From Microbulbifer agarilyticus (GTDB lineage: Bacteria; Pseudomonadota; Gammaproteobacteria; Pseudomonadales; Cellvibrionaceae): a stretch of 64,000 nucleotides of DNA. The notes under the pieces are model-generated. The model was not told the origin of the DNA. It searched no databases and worked only from the letters and a program-made list of their open reading frames with translations. The DNA is taken from the NCBI RefSeq assembly GCF_020171345.1, contig NZ_JAIUZM010000002.1, positions 372,001-436,000 on the forward strand. The letters are read 5' to 3'. The position numbers were made by a program, and so were the translations under genes. Positions 1-9,576 of the stretch are shown one piece after another (within the stretch, counting starts at the first letter, position 1; each line of letters begins with the position of its first letter).

Positions 1-1285
1 TGGGTACGGTGATCTGGGCTATACCGGCAGCACTCAGATTCGCACGCCAAATATCGATGCGCTGGCAGCCAGTGGGGCCATTATCGACCAGGGTTATGTG
101 AGCGCCCCGGTTTGCGGCCCCTCCCGCGCAGGCCTGATGACCGGCCGTAATCAGGTGAATTTTGGTTTTGATAATAACCCGGTAAAACCCGTACCGCAGT
201 TCAAGCCCGAGTATTTCGGCTTGCCTGTGGGCGAAAAAACGATTGCGGATCGTTTGGCTGAGCTTGGTTACATCAATGGCTTGATGGGCAAATGGCACCT
301 GGGCGACCAGGATCAGTTTCGACCCAGCCGCCGTGGCTTTCACGAGGTGTGGACCTACCCGGTAGGCGGGCACGACTACTTCCGTTCTGAGCCCGATGGG
401 GAGGGCTATCTGTCGCCATTGGAGAGTAACTTCAAAACGCCAGACCCCATCACTTATCTAACGGATGATACGGCGAATGAAAGTATCGACTTTATCCGTC
501 GTCACAAAGACAAGCCGTTTTTCCTGTATGCGTCCTTCAATGCGCCGCATACCCCGTTGCAGGCCACCGAAGAAGATTTGGCGCTGTACCAGCATATTGC
601 CGATGAAAAGCGGCGCACATACGCCGCGATGGTGCACAACCTGGACGTAAACGTTGGCCGGATTGTTCGTGAACTCAAGGAACTGGGACTTTATGACAAC
701 ACCATGGTGGTGTTTCTGAGTGATAACGGTGGTCCCATTGCCGCCAAAAACCCATGGACACTGAATGCCCCCTATCGTGGCTCCAAGGGGGGCTTGTTGG
801 AGGGCGGTATCCGTGTTCCGTTCCTGGTTTCATGGCCACAGGGTATTGAGGCAGGATTGCGTTACGAATATCCGGTAACTGCACTCGACATTACCCCAAC
901 CTTCGTTGAACTTGCTGGTGGCGCCATTGCCGAATCCGACAAGCTCGATGGATCCAACGTGTACCCGTACCTCGCGGGCAAAGTTGCGGGCAACCCTAAC
1001 GACGATATGAAGTGGCGTTTCACAATCAGTGCCAGTATTCGGGAAGATGACTGGAAACTGGTGCGCCTGCCTGACCGCTTGCCGATGCTGTTCAATGTAA
1101 AAGCAGATCCGTCCGAGCAGAATGATGTTGCCCACCTTCACCGGGAACGCGTTGTGCGTATGCTGAAAGCGCTGGGAGACTGGGACGTATCTGCGCCGCA
1201 CCCGCTATACCTCGAAGGGGAGCAATGGCGACGTGTTCAGCTGGACAACTATGACGTTGAGTACCGGCTGACGCAGCCAAATTGA
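1..1285 (+). CDS. S1-family sulfatase, arylsulfatase-A-like (5' end outside window)
   Basis: This is a sulfate-ester hydrolase, probably periplasmic, that removes sulfate from a sugar. The reading frame is open from base 2, so 427 residues are visible and only the start is missing: the signal sequence and the first metal-binding Asp pair. The visible part begins GYGDLG, the segment that normally follows those aspartates. The formylglycine motif CGPSR has its Cys codon at 113-115. The catalytic Lys/His segment GKWHLG and the metal-ligand segment SDNGGP follow. It is a paralogue of the sulfatase at 59463-60932: both share CGPSRAGL, GGH-YF, NAPH-PLQAT and KRRTYAAM. The GH95 gene follows 22 bases downstream, so desulfation and glycosidic cleavage are probably co-expressed. 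The family assignment is firm; the substrate is not. Confidence 0.93.
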   Translation, partial: GYGDLGYTGSTQIRTPNIDALAASGAIIDQGYVSAPVCGPSRAGLMTGRNQVNFGFDNNPVKPVPQFKPEYFGLPVGEKTIADRLAELGYINGLMGKWHLGDQDQFRPSRRGFHEVWTYPVGGHDYFRSEPDGEGYLSPLESNFKTPDPITYLTDDTANESIDFIRRHKDKPFFLYASFNAPHTPLQATEEDLALYQHIADEKRRTYAAMVHNLDVNVGRIVRELKELGLYDNTMVVFLSDNGGPIAAKNPWTLNAPYRGSKGGLLEGGIRVPFLVSWPQGIEAGLRYEYPVTALDITPTFVELAGGAIAESDKLDGSNVYPYLAGKVAGNPNDDMKWRFTISASIREDDWKLVRLPDRLPMLFNVKADPSEQNDVAHLHRERVVRMLKALGDWDVSAPHPLYLEGEQWRRVQLDNYDVEYRLTQPN

Positions 1286-1307
1286 TCCCCCTGCAGGAAC
1301 GCAGCCC

Positions 1308-3734
1308 ATGTCGACCGCTTCAAAACGCAATGTATTGAGTCTGATTGCTGCGTTCCTGCTGTCCCCAAACATTGCCGTTTCAGAGTCGGCCGAGCACGAT
1401 CCTGCACATGCAATTTGGTTTGAGCAGCCCGCATTGAATTGGGACCAGGCATTGCCGATCGGTAATGGCCGCCTTGGTGCCATGGTATTCGGCGGAATAG
1501 GCCACGAGCGCCTTCAGCTCAACGAAGATTCCATGTGGGCAGGGCAGCCGACGGATCGCTTCAACCGCGGTTCTAAGGTCAAGCTCGATGCATACCGCGA
1601 ATCCTTGTTTAACGGAGATCACGCATCTGTTGAGCAGGGCATTATGCGGGAGCTCTCGATCAACCAGACTCCCGTGCGCTCTCATCAAACCCTGGGTGAT
1701 CTGTTTCTGACATTTGACCATGCCGAAGCCAGTCACTTTCATCGCGCTTTGGATCTGAAAACCGCTGTCGCCAGCGTAAGCTATATGCACGATGGCGTGC
1801 GCTTTCAGCGCCAAACCTTTTCTTCACAGCCCGACCAAATTCTGGTCTCGCGGCTAACTGCCAGTGAGCCTGGCGCGTTAAGTTTCACCCTGCGCCTGTC
1901 CCGTCCGGAGGATAACGGTATTCCGACGGCGACTACTCGAGTCGTTGGCAGTAATACCCTGGTGCAATCCGGGCAAGTCACGCAGGTTGGGGGAATTGAT
2001 CCAAATGATGGCGCAGGGGTGAGATTCTTTAACCAGGTTACGGTGGTACCCATCGGGGGTGTCCTCAAGAAGCTGGGCAAAGATCTTCGGGTAGAGAATG
2101 CAGATAGCGTGATCATTTACATTGCCGCGAATACCGATTTTTATACCCCAGACTATGTTGATCGCACACGTGCGCAAATTAATGCCGCTATCAACAAGGG
2201 GTGGAAAGCGCTAAAGCGTGCGCACATTGAGGATTACCAAGCTCTCTATCATCGCTCGGTTCTTACTCTGGAAGAAACGGAAAACACCTCCTTGCCGACC
2301 GATATGCGCCTGCAAGGGGTTCAGCAAGGTGCTCCCGATCCGGCATTTTCAGCACTTTATTACCACTACGGCCGATATCTACTGATTAGCAGCTCTCGCG
2401 TGGGCAGCCAGCCGGCAAATCTGCAAGGTATATGGAATCGCCACATCAGGGCCCCGTGGAATGCGGATTATCATTTGAATATTAACCTTCAAATGAACTA
2501 CTGGCCGGCGGACCTGGTAAATCTTAGTGAATTACAGCGGCCGTTATTTGAATTTATCAAGCGCCTTGCTGTTCGGGGGCGAAAAAGAGCGCGCGAAAAT
2601 TTTGGCGCGCGTGGCTGGGTAAGTCCCCACGCAACGGATATATGGGCGGATGTATGGACCCGTGCCGCACGACCTTACTGGGGTTTGAGTCACAATAGCA
2701 ATGCCTGGCTGGTGAGTCATCTGGTGGAGAGCTATCGCTTCTCTGGCGATGAGGCATTTCTCAGAGACGAGGTTTACCCGCTATTGCGTGAGGTGTGCGA
2801 GTTCTACTTTGATTGGCTGGTGCCACATCCTCAAAATGGCCTGCTTGTATCAGGGCCTGCAGTTTCACCGGAAAACCGATTTCTGGTAGAAGAGGGGGGT
2901 GAGCTGGTGGAGCGCTCTACAACCATGGGGCCTGCAATGGATCAGCAGGTGATCGGACAGCTTTTTAAGTCGACGCTTGAAGTACTGGATCATCTGGCAA
3001 TCTCCAATGAATTCTCTGAGGAGCTAGAGCACAAGTACCGGCAGCTTTCTCCCGGTATCCGCCTCGACGAAAATGGAAGAATCATGGAATGGTTCTATCC
3101 CTATCGAGAAGCTGAACCCGGGCACCGGCATATCTCCCATCTTTACGCCCTGTATCCCGGAAGCGAAATCCACCCGTTACTGACGCCCGAATTCGCCGAC
3201 GCCGCGCGCAAGACGATTGAGCATCGGCTTGAACACGGCGGGGCGGCGACCGGTTGGAGTCGGGCATGGATGATCAACTTTATGGCTCGCCTTCATGATG
3301 GCGAGACCGCGAAGCACCACCTGGATGTGCTTTACCAACGCTCTACCTCCAGTAACCTGTTCGACTTGCATCCGCCATTCCAGATTGATGGCAACTTTGG
3401 GGCAACGGCGGCTATCGTCGAAATGTTGCTGCAGTCTCATGCCGGTTATATCGATCTTCTGCCCGCGCTTCCCCGTGATTGGGCATCGGGTGCGGTCCGC
3501 GGTATCAAGGCCCGCAGTGGCTATGAAGTTGGTGTGCGCTGGCGTAATGGCCAGCTCGCCCACAGCACACTTCGCGCTCGAGAGGATGGGCTTTGTCGGG
3601 TGCGCTATCAGGGCCGAGAACTGGTAATTACCGACGAGCAGGGTAGGGAGGTTGCTGCGTCAAAGAATGAATATGGAATTTTCATTTTCGACGCCCATGC
3701 CGAAACCGAATATCAGTTGACTACAAAAATCTAA
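1308..3734 (+). CDS. GH95 glycosidase (alpha-L-fucosidase or alpha-L-galactosidase)
   Basis: This is an inverting exo-enzyme of family GH95, which removes terminal alpha-L-fucose or alpha-L-galactose. The protein has 808 residues, with a signal peptide ending near residue 26 and then the family's N-terminal beta-sandwich (ALPIGNGRLGAMVFGG). The (alpha/alpha)6 barrel follows. Catalytic positions can be matched to the characterised Bifidobacterium AfcA: the Asn pair N391/N393 in HLNINLQMNYW, the general acid E522 in the SPENRF segment, and D694 in the DGNFG motif. Length and domain order are normal for the family. It lies between two sulfatases with short gaps (22 and 10 bases), which suggests one operon acting on a sulfated fucose or galactose side chain. 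Fucosidase versus L-galactosidase activity cannot be told from sequence alone. Confidence 0.93.
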   Translation: MSTASKRNVLSLIAAFLLSPNIAVSESAEHDPAHAIWFEQPALNWDQALPIGNGRLGAMVFGGIGHERLQLNEDSMWAGQPTDRFNRGSKVKLDAYRESLFNGDHASVEQGIMRELSINQTPVRSHQTLGDLFLTFDHAEASHFHRALDLKTAVASVSYMHDGVRFQRQTFSSQPDQILVSRLTASEPGALSFTLRLSRPEDNGIPTATTRVVGSNTLVQSGQVTQVGGIDPNDGAGVRFFNQVTVVPIGGVLKKLGKDLRVENADSVIIYIAANTDFYTPDYVDRTRAQINAAINKGWKALKRAHIEDYQALYHRSVLTLEETENTSLPTDMRLQGVQQGAPDPAFSALYYHYGRYLLISSSRVGSQPANLQGIWNRHIRAPWNADYHLNINLQMNYWPADLVNLSELQRPLFEFIKRLAVRGRKRARENFGARGWVSPHATDIWADVWTRAARPYWGLSHNSNAWLVSHLVESYRFSGDEAFLRDEVYPLLREVCEFYFDWLVPHPQNGLLVSGPAVSPENRFLVEEGGELVERSTTMGPAMDQQVIGQLFKSTLEVLDHLAISNEFSEELEHKYRQLSPGIRLDENGRIMEWFYPYREAEPGHRHISHLYALYPGSEIHPLLTPEFADAARKTIEHRLEHGGAATGWSRAWMINFMARLHDGETAKHHLDVLYQRSTSSNLFDLHPPFQIDGNFGATAAIVEMLLQSHAGYIDLLPALPRDWASGAVRGIKARSGYEVGVRWRNGQLAHSTLRAREDGLCRVRYQGRELVITDEQGREVAASKNEYGIFIFDAHAETEYQLTTKI

Positions 3735-3744
3735 TGGAAAACTC

Positions 3745-5289
3745 ATGAAACCAACACGATTTATCGTCGCTTTTCTTGCTTTTATGGTGGTGCAGTTAGT
3801 CGCCACTCAGGTGTGGGCTAAGGAAAACGCCAAACCGAATTTTGTATTTATCGCGATCGACGATATGAATGACTGGGTGGGGTATATGGGCGGTCATTCA
3901 CAGGCAAGTACCCCGAATTTAGATGAGTTGGCCAGCCAGGGTACGGCCTTTATGAACGCCCACAGTGTCGCACCCGGGTGTTCTCCGAGTCGCAATGCAC
4001 TCTTGTATGGCGTGGAGCCCTACAATTCCGGTCTGTATCCTTTTTATGACCACGATATCCATAAGTCACTGAGTCAGAAATATACGAGCCTGCCGCGCTT
4101 CCTTAAGGAGAATGGTTACCAGACCTACGGCGCGGGTAAAATCCACCACGGCCCCCAGTATGGCGAGCAGGAGTGGAGTGAATATTTCGTTTCTGACAAT
4201 GTTTCCAAACGATTTGCCGAGGGTAAGGGGTTTACTGACGGGAACTCGAAGAAATCGTCCTTTCGGCCTGTTACTAACCCGCTGGAAGAAATGACGGATC
4301 ACCAAGTTGCGTCCTATGGTATTGAAGTCATTCAACGGGAACATGAAAAACCGTACTTTGTTGCAATCGGACTTGTAAAGCCGCATCTTCCATTTGATTG
4401 TCCCGTCGAGTTTTACGATGCATTACCAGAAAAGATTGAGTCTCCAGAAATTCTCGCCAGTGATTTGAATGATATTGGACGTGAGGCCAACAGTATGCGT
4501 CGTGCTGGTGACGACAAAAAATTCTCTGGTAATAACAAGTGGGAGGAAGTCCGTCGAAACTATCTTGCCTGTATATCCTGGGTGGATTACAACGTTGGCC
4601 GCATTATCGATGCGGTAGAAAGTGGCCCTGATGCAGACAATACGGTAGTGATCCTCTGGTCAGATCATGGTTACCATATGGGTGAAAAGAAGACCTTCCG
4701 CAAGTTTACTTTGTGGGAGGAGGCTTCCCGGGTTCCGTTCATTATCGATGACCGTCGTTTCTCGCAGAAGGGCACCGGTAAACCTGTTGAACAAGCGGTT
4801 ACCTTGATTAATGTGTATCGTACTATTGCGGAATTGGCCAAACTTGATGCGCCTGAATATGTTGATGGCGTGAGCCTGGTACCGCAGCTTCGCGACCCGA
4901 ATGCTCCGGTATCCATCCCGGCCATATCTTCCTGGGGGCGTGGAAACTACACCGTACGCACGGAAGATTGGCGTTATATTCGCTACTTCGACGGTGCAGA
5001 AGAGTTGTACGACCATCGTCAGGATTCCAACGAGTGGCACAACCTCGCTTCTAGTGAAGATCACCAGGATACGCTAAAGGAGCTGGCTGCTATGTTGCCC
5101 GAGCAGGAGGCGCCAACGGTCGAAGAGTTTCTCGCGTATTGGAGTATTTATGGTGCGGACAAGAAGCGATTGAAAGCAGAGGCGGAAGCGGCTAAAGAAA
5201 ATGGTATGGCCAAGGATAAAGAGGATAAAAAGAAAGCTAAGAAAGCGGCCAGAAAGAATGCTAGAAAGCAGGCTGCGCAAAACACTTGA
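3745..5289 (+). CDS. S1-family sulfatase, iduronate-2-sulfatase-like, with Lys-rich tail
   Basis: This is an exported sulfatase of 514 residues. A signal peptide ends around residue 25 (QVWA-KE). Metal-binding DD lies in AIDDMNDW, and the formylglycine motif is CSPSR with the Cys at residue 79. The Lys/His pair is in GAGKIHHG and the second metal site is SDHGYHMGEKK. These features resemble the iduronate-2-sulfatase branch of S1. The last 45 or so residues form a highly charged Lys/Ala/Glu stretch (KDKEDKKKAKKAARKNARK), which is not part of the sulfatase fold; it could be helical and might bind a polyanion. The gene follows GH95 by 10 bases, so it is probably co-transcribed. A strong hairpin lies just after the stop. 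Confidence 0.93.
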   Translation: MKPTRFIVAFLAFMVVQLVATQVWAKENAKPNFVFIAIDDMNDWVGYMGGHSQASTPNLDELASQGTAFMNAHSVAPGCSPSRNALLYGVEPYNSGLYPFYDHDIHKSLSQKYTSLPRFLKENGYQTYGAGKIHHGPQYGEQEWSEYFVSDNVSKRFAEGKGFTDGNSKKSSFRPVTNPLEEMTDHQVASYGIEVIQREHEKPYFVAIGLVKPHLPFDCPVEFYDALPEKIESPEILASDLNDIGREANSMRRAGDDKKFSGNNKWEEVRRNYLACISWVDYNVGRIIDAVESGPDADNTVVILWSDHGYHMGEKKTFRKFTLWEEASRVPFIIDDRRFSQKGTGKPVEQAVTLINVYRTIAELAKLDAPEYVDGVSLVPQLRDPNAPVSIPAISSWGRGNYTVRTEDWRYIRYFDGAEELYDHRQDSNEWHNLASSEDHQDTLKELAAMLPEQEAPTVEEFLAYWSIYGADKKRLKAEAEAAKENGMAKDKEDKKKAKKAARKNARKQAAQNT

Positions 5290-5303
5290 GCCTGCTTTCC
5301 CAT

Positions 5304-5334
5304 GGTTATTGCCCGCTAGTGCCGGGCAATAACC
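5304..5334. terminator. Bidirectional hairpin between convergent genes
   Basis: There is a perfect 12-bp inverted repeat, GGTTATTGCCCG with CGGGCAATAACC, and a 7-base loop. It sits between the stop codons of the plus-strand sulfatase (5289) and the minus-strand beta-helix gene (5351). It lacks a T-run, so it may work as a barrier or processing hairpin as well as a terminator. Confidence 0.7.
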
Positions 5335-5350
5335 TAAACTGGAATACCGG

Positions 5351-7750
5351 TTACCACTCGACGGAAATTTTATCGACGACCGTTATATCCTTAAGCTCGA
5401 TGCTGTTTGTTCCTGCGTTCAGAGGTAGCTCCAGATCAATGCTGGCTGGTGCTCCACCCTGGTAACACCACGCGCCGGATGCGGGGACAGAGTGCGTTTC
5501 GAAGAAGCCGGAATTGGTCTTCACGGACAGATCGCGCGCAGCACTGGCATAGTAGGAAACAGAGACAGTATAAGTGCCAGACTCTGGCGCAAACACATTG
5601 TCAAATACGATTGAATTCGTACTGTTGTTACCAATGTTTTTCACCATCTCGCCATTAGAGGCCAGCTCACAGCTGGTAGCCGTGGCAGTACCGTTCAAAA
5701 TTGAATGCTCAGCCTCGTAGTCAACCACCGCTTTATTATCAACAGTGATTCGGTCTAGTGGCGCCGAGTTGGTGAAGGTGATCGTGTTAGCTCCTGCTTC
5801 CAGGTAGACAACGACGCTTACTTCCGTTGGCATACCGCCTTCAAAGCAAAAGCTGCCAGCGCCACTTGTAGTAATTGTCTGAACTTCTGAGTCGTTTACT
5901 TGGAAAGAAACATTTGAGGCCGACTTACTTAGCGTGCTGATACGCATCGTGTAGTAGCCGGCAACATCCGCATAGACGTCTTCAAAAGCAACTTTTCTTT
6001 CTCCACTAATGGATTTTACGGCCTGTCCATTGGAGTAGTTGCTGCAGCTGTTCAGCTTTACGGCGCCAATTAGCGTGGCGTTTTCCGCCTCGTATACTGT
6101 GGGTCCAATACCGGCGCCGTTATAGGCGCCAACATTTTCGCCTGTGTTTGCAAGGTTTACAGGGTTACCAAAGTAGTCTTCCGTAGCGCCGGCTGTGATA
6201 TGGGAAAAAATTCCCTGTCCTGCATTGGGAAATGGCGGTTCGACAACGGCTCTTGCCGCACCAATCGCCGGGCTGGTGGACTCCAATTTGTATGCCGACG
6301 GGGTAAGATGGCCGTTTTCCAAATATTGCGGATCGGCCATCATCGCGTTGGAGTCGCTATTCGTAAAGCCGTTTGCGACATTACCGAAGAACATGTTGTT
6401 ATCAACATCCAGTGCTGTGCCATCGTAGATGGACAGCAGTTTTTGGCCCATGCTTGCGCCGTTCGCAACGTAGAACGCGTTGTTGTACACATAGGTATTT
6501 ATTCCATCTATATCAATCCCCGTGGTGAGAGGCGTACCGTCTAGGGTCTTGTTGATATAAACAGAGTTGTTGTAGATGTAGTTGTGCTTGGACTTAGGTT
6601 CGTCGTGCGGGAATTGGGTGACCCATAAGGTATTGCCCTTGTTTGCCCGGAACCCGTCATTCACACTGATGTTAAAGCGGTAGGTCGAGTACTCATTGTT
6701 TCCGAGGATCTCTGCAAAGCCGCCTTCACTGTCTTCACTGTAGTTGTACTGCAACAGTACATATTTGTTTGAGTGATCGACATGCATTCCGTAGGAATCA
6801 CCTGACCCTCGGGCGTGCTTGGATATATTGTATTGGGCGACAACATGCCGTGTGTTGAAAAACCAAGCACCACTACCGCGGCCAGCCATGCGGCCATTTT
6901 CGTCCGCTCCTGGATATTCAAACAAGTTGTTTTCCACGAGCACGTTATAGGTGTTGCCCGGAGTGATACCGCTGCCGCCGGTTTTGTAGGTGTGGTTGTT
7001 GGTTAGCACGAAGTTCATGTTTCGGTTGATCATCTCATTACCGATGCCATTCTCTCCGCCACCATGCCGCGACCAGATACCAAATTTCGTGGTCATGGTG
7101 ATGTAGCAGTTGTCTACCGTTACGTCACGGATATGTTTTTCCTGACCTGCGACCGTGTTTTTTTCCGTCTTGAAGTTGATGCCGGCAGACTTAATTTGAT
7201 TGAAGTCACTGGGGTCAAATACCACGGGGTAGATGTCACGTATGGTTAGATTGGTAAACTTGAAGTGACGCATCACTTCGGTACCATCGTTGTAAACATC
7301 AATGCCGTAGGCTTCTTTATTTGAGAAGCCGTTAATCCAGCTCTGTCGATCGTTGGTGATCTCCAGGTCATCAAATTCCAGATACTGCTGGTTGTTGATG
7401 AATATTGCCGCATGGTGGTCGCCTTTGGGGCCGCCTGCGCCATTCAGAATTGGCTGATCACCTTCACCATAGCGCCCAAAGAAGATGGGTGCGTCTTCTT
7501 CCCCGGAGTAGCTAGGCTTGAGCTGCCCGATAAATGTATCGTCTGATTTAAAAAAGACCTTGTCTCCGGGGAGTAGCGCCGTATTGCTGACGTGTTCCAG
7601 GCTAGCCCAGGGTGCCTCTGGAGATAGTCCGTTGTTGAGGTCATCGCCACTTGATGAGCTGACATAATAATCAGCCGCAAGTACGCTTTGGCTCATCATG
7701 CTAATGGTTAATAAAGCAATGTTTAGTGTTTTCTTCATAATGGATTTCAT
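5351..7750 (-). CDS. Secreted right-handed beta-helix protein with two C-terminal CBM35/CBM6-like modules
   Basis: This 799-residue protein has a signal peptide ending near residue 25 (SVLA-AD). A parallel beta-helix follows from about 26 to 545. It opens with the stretch YYVSSSSGDDLNNG, then PGDKVFF, and ends with a D-FGNP...VGAYN closing motif. Two homologous beta-sandwich modules follow at about 549-672 and 673-799. Each begins YEAE and carries an equivalent pair of Cys (CSNYSNG/FCFEGG and CELASNG/WCYQGG), which resembles CBM35 or CBM6. The helix fold is used by GH141, GH110 and many lyases; I cannot assign a family, and a GH141-like alpha-fucosidase role is only a guess. The N-terminal block is shared with the proteins at 31754-33976 and 48258-49955. 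ManB lies upstream on the same strand, but a hairpin separates them. Confidence 0.85.
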   Translation of the reverse strand: MKSIMKKTLNIALLTISMMSQSVLAADYYVSSSSGDDLNNGLSPEAPWASLEHVSNTALLPGDKVFFKSDDTFIGQLKPSYSGEEDAPIFFGRYGEGDQPILNGAGGPKGDHHAAIFINNQQYLEFDDLEITNDRQSWINGFSNKEAYGIDVYNDGTEVMRHFKFTNLTIRDIYPVVFDPSDFNQIKSAGINFKTEKNTVAGQEKHIRDVTVDNCYITMTTKFGIWSRHGGGENGIGNEMINRNMNFVLTNNHTYKTGGSGITPGNTYNVLVENNLFEYPGADENGRMAGRGSGAWFFNTRHVVAQYNISKHARGSGDSYGMHVDHSNKYVLLQYNYSEDSEGGFAEILGNNEYSTYRFNISVNDGFRANKGNTLWVTQFPHDEPKSKHNYIYNNSVYINKTLDGTPLTTGIDIDGINTYVYNNAFYVANGASMGQKLLSIYDGTALDVDNNMFFGNVANGFTNSDSNAMMADPQYLENGHLTPSAYKLESTSPAIGAARAVVEPPFPNAGQGIFSHITAGATEDYFGNPVNLANTGENVGAYNGAGIGPTVYEAENATLIGAVKLNSCSNYSNGQAVKSISGERKVAFEDVYADVAGYYTMRISTLSKSASNVSFQVNDSEVQTITTSGAGSFCFEGGMPTEVSVVVYLEAGANTITFTNSAPLDRITVDNKAVVDYEAEHSILNGTATATSCELASNGEMVKNIGNNSTNSIVFDNVFAPESGTYTVSVSYYASAARDLSVKTNSGFFETHSVPASGAWCYQGGAPASIDLELPLNAGTNSIELKDITVVDKISVEW

Positions 7751-7817
7751 TTTTCTTATTGGTTTAGTGAAGTGTGTAAAGCGCTATTTTCCTCCTGTTA
7801 AGTGCTGGAAATTTCAA

Positions 7818-7841
7818 GGCGTTTCTCGTCAGAGAAACGCC
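7818..7841 (-). terminator. Intrinsic-terminator-like hairpin after manB
   Basis: There is a perfect 10-bp stem, GGCGTTTCTC with GAGAAACGCC, and a 4-base loop. On the minus strand it lies 20 bases after the ManB stop codon and is followed by TTGAAATTT. It probably separates ManB transcription from the beta-helix gene. Confidence 0.65.
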
Positions 7842-7860
7842 GAGATGAGGTGGCTTGAAC

Positions 7861-9312
7861 TTATGCCTCTGAGCTAGAGGCCTCTAATTCATGGATCGTT
7901 GTTTTTACGTCGCTTGTGACTTCGCTGAGGAGTGCTGTGCCTGCGGTTGTCTCAACATTAAGCCGTACCAGTGGTTCAGTGTTGGATTTACGCAAGTTAA
8001 ATCGCCAGCTACCCATGTCCATGCCGATCCCGTCTGTTTCATCAATATCGCAGGCCTGTTTTTCATAGCGGTTGCGTACGGCAAGGAGGGTTTCGTCGGC
8101 ATTTGAAACGGAGATGTTGATTTCGCCACTACAAGCGAATCTCTGTGTGCGGTCGCCAATCATCTCCGACAGTGTTTTACCGGTTTTGCTGAGCAGTTCG
8201 ATGATTAGCAGCCAGGGAATCATGCCGCTGTCGCAGTAGGCAAAGTCACGGAAGTAGTGGTGTGCACTCATTTCACCGCCGTAAGCCGCATCCTGTTCGC
8301 GCATGATTTTCTTGATAAATGAGTGGCCGCAAACGCTTTGAATCGCCTCGCCCCCCAACTCGTGGCAAATGGCCTGTGTATTCCAGATGAGCCGTGGGTC
8401 GTGGACGATCTTTACTGGTGTATCCAGATCACTGTCGGTGGGTTGCTTGGATATAAGGGCTTCTGCAAGCACACCAACCAGGTAGTAGCCTTCGATGAAC
8501 TCGCCTTTCTCACTAAAAAAGAAGCAGCGATCAAAGTCGCCATCCCACGCAAGGCCAAGGTCTGCTTTGTGGTCCAGTACGGCCTGTGCGGTTATCTGTT
8601 GTTGCTCCACCAGCATCGGGTTGGGGATTCCATTGGGAAAGCCGCCATTCGGTTCATGATTAATCTTGATGAGCTCCACGGGTAGAAATTGCTCAATTCC
8701 GTCCAGAGCGGGCCCCACCGCGCCGTTGCCCGCATTAACGACTATTTTCAACGGCTTTAGTGCGCCCACATCGATATACCCGAGCAGATGTTGCAGATAT
8801 TCGGTGGCAAAGCTGGTACGAAAGTGGCCTGCGCAGTTGCTGCTATCCGGTACCGGGAGGGCTTGGTGCAGAATTAGGTTTTTAATCTCAGATAGGCCGT
8901 CGGCAGCGCTGATAGGCCTTGCACCTTCGCGCACGAGTTTTAGCCCGTTGTAGTCAATAGGGTTGTGGCTCGCGGTAACCATGATGCCACCGTCAAACGT
9001 CGTATCGGGCTCTGGTTCTGCAAAGGCCACTGCGTGATAGACCTCTTCGGTTCCACACAGGCCGATGTCGTAAACGTTGACGGCCTCATCACGAATTCCC
9101 TGACTCAGCGCGCTCTTTAGAGCGGCGGAGGTTATACGTACATCTGATCCCACCGCGATGTTTCGCGGGTTCAAGCCCTCAGAGCGCAGCCAGACGACAT
9201 AGGCGCGGCCAACGTAGTAGGCGAGTGCCTCCGTTATTTCACTGCCCAAGCGGCCGCGAATGTCGTAGGCCTTGAAGGCGTTAGTGAAGCGATCATCAGG
9301 GTAAAGGTACAT
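7861..9312 (-). CDS. manB: Phosphomannomutase/phosphoglucomutase, ManB/CpsG type
   Basis: This cytoplasmic enzyme interconverts hexose 1- and 6-phosphates. It has 483 residues, close to the 456 of E. coli CpsG. The match is strong along the length: FKAYDIRGRLG near the N-terminus, the phosphoserine loop TASHNP (Ser115), the metal loop DGDFDR (257-262), the sugar-binding GGEMSAHHYFRDF, and the phosphate-binding SNTEPLVRLN near the end. It has no signal sequence. Such enzymes normally serve GDP-mannose/GDP-fucose synthesis. Here it could also turn glucose-1-phosphate from galactose catabolism into glucose-6-phosphate (inference). The start at 9312 lies 48 bases downstream of an operator-like box, so it is probably under the same LacI control as its neighbours. 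Confidence 0.93.
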   Translation of the reverse strand: MYLYPDDRFTNAFKAYDIRGRLGSEITEALAYYVGRAYVVWLRSEGLNPRNIAVGSDVRITSAALKSALSQGIRDEAVNVYDIGLCGTEEVYHAVAFAEPEPDTTFDGGIMVTASHNPIDYNGLKLVREGARPISAADGLSEIKNLILHQALPVPDSSNCAGHFRTSFATEYLQHLLGYIDVGALKPLKIVVNAGNGAVGPALDGIEQFLPVELIKINHEPNGGFPNGIPNPMLVEQQQITAQAVLDHKADLGLAWDGDFDRCFFFSEKGEFIEGYYLVGVLAEALISKQPTDSDLDTPVKIVHDPRLIWNTQAICHELGGEAIQSVCGHSFIKKIMREQDAAYGGEMSAHHYFRDFAYCDSGMIPWLLIIELLSKTGKTLSEMIGDRTQRFACSGEINISVSNADETLLAVRNRYEKQACDIDETDGIGMDMGSWRFNLRKSNTEPLVRLNVETTAGTALLSEVTSDVKTTIHELEASSSEA

Positions 9313-9359
9313 GCTGTTTACTCGGTTTCGTTGCCCCGAAGAGTGGGGGAGAATACTGT

Positions 9360-9371
9360 GGTAACGTTGTC
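9360..9371. promoter_or_regulatory. LacI-type operator box upstream of manB
   Basis: GGTAACGTTGTC matches the recurrent box GGTAACGTTGCC of this locus at 11 of 12 positions and is flanked by TG and ATA. It lies about 48 bases upstream of the ManB start, in the region shared with the divergent glycosidase gene. Confidence 0.6.
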
Positions 9372-9564
9372 ATAATATTATCACGACAGGCTCCATGAGA
9401 GAGCAGCCTGTATGTACAAATAAACGCCAGATTGCATTTGTCTGGAGTGTTTTCGGGAGAAAATTCGTTAATATTCAGTAAATTAAGGGTTTTTCGGACT
9501 GGCGTGCGATTTTCCCTGGATTTGCTTTCCACGTCAGGGAGTAAATCATTCTCGCCAATTTTGC

Positions 9565-9576
9565 GGTAACGTTACC
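9565..9576. promoter_or_regulatory. Perfectly palindromic operator GGTAACGTTACC
   Basis: This is the only fully symmetric copy of the recurrent box. It lies 115 bases upstream of the GH-A gene at 9692 and about 205 bases (centre to centre) from the box at 9360. The 379-base gap 9313-9691 holds no gene; these two boxes are all I recognise in it. Confidence 0.65.
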
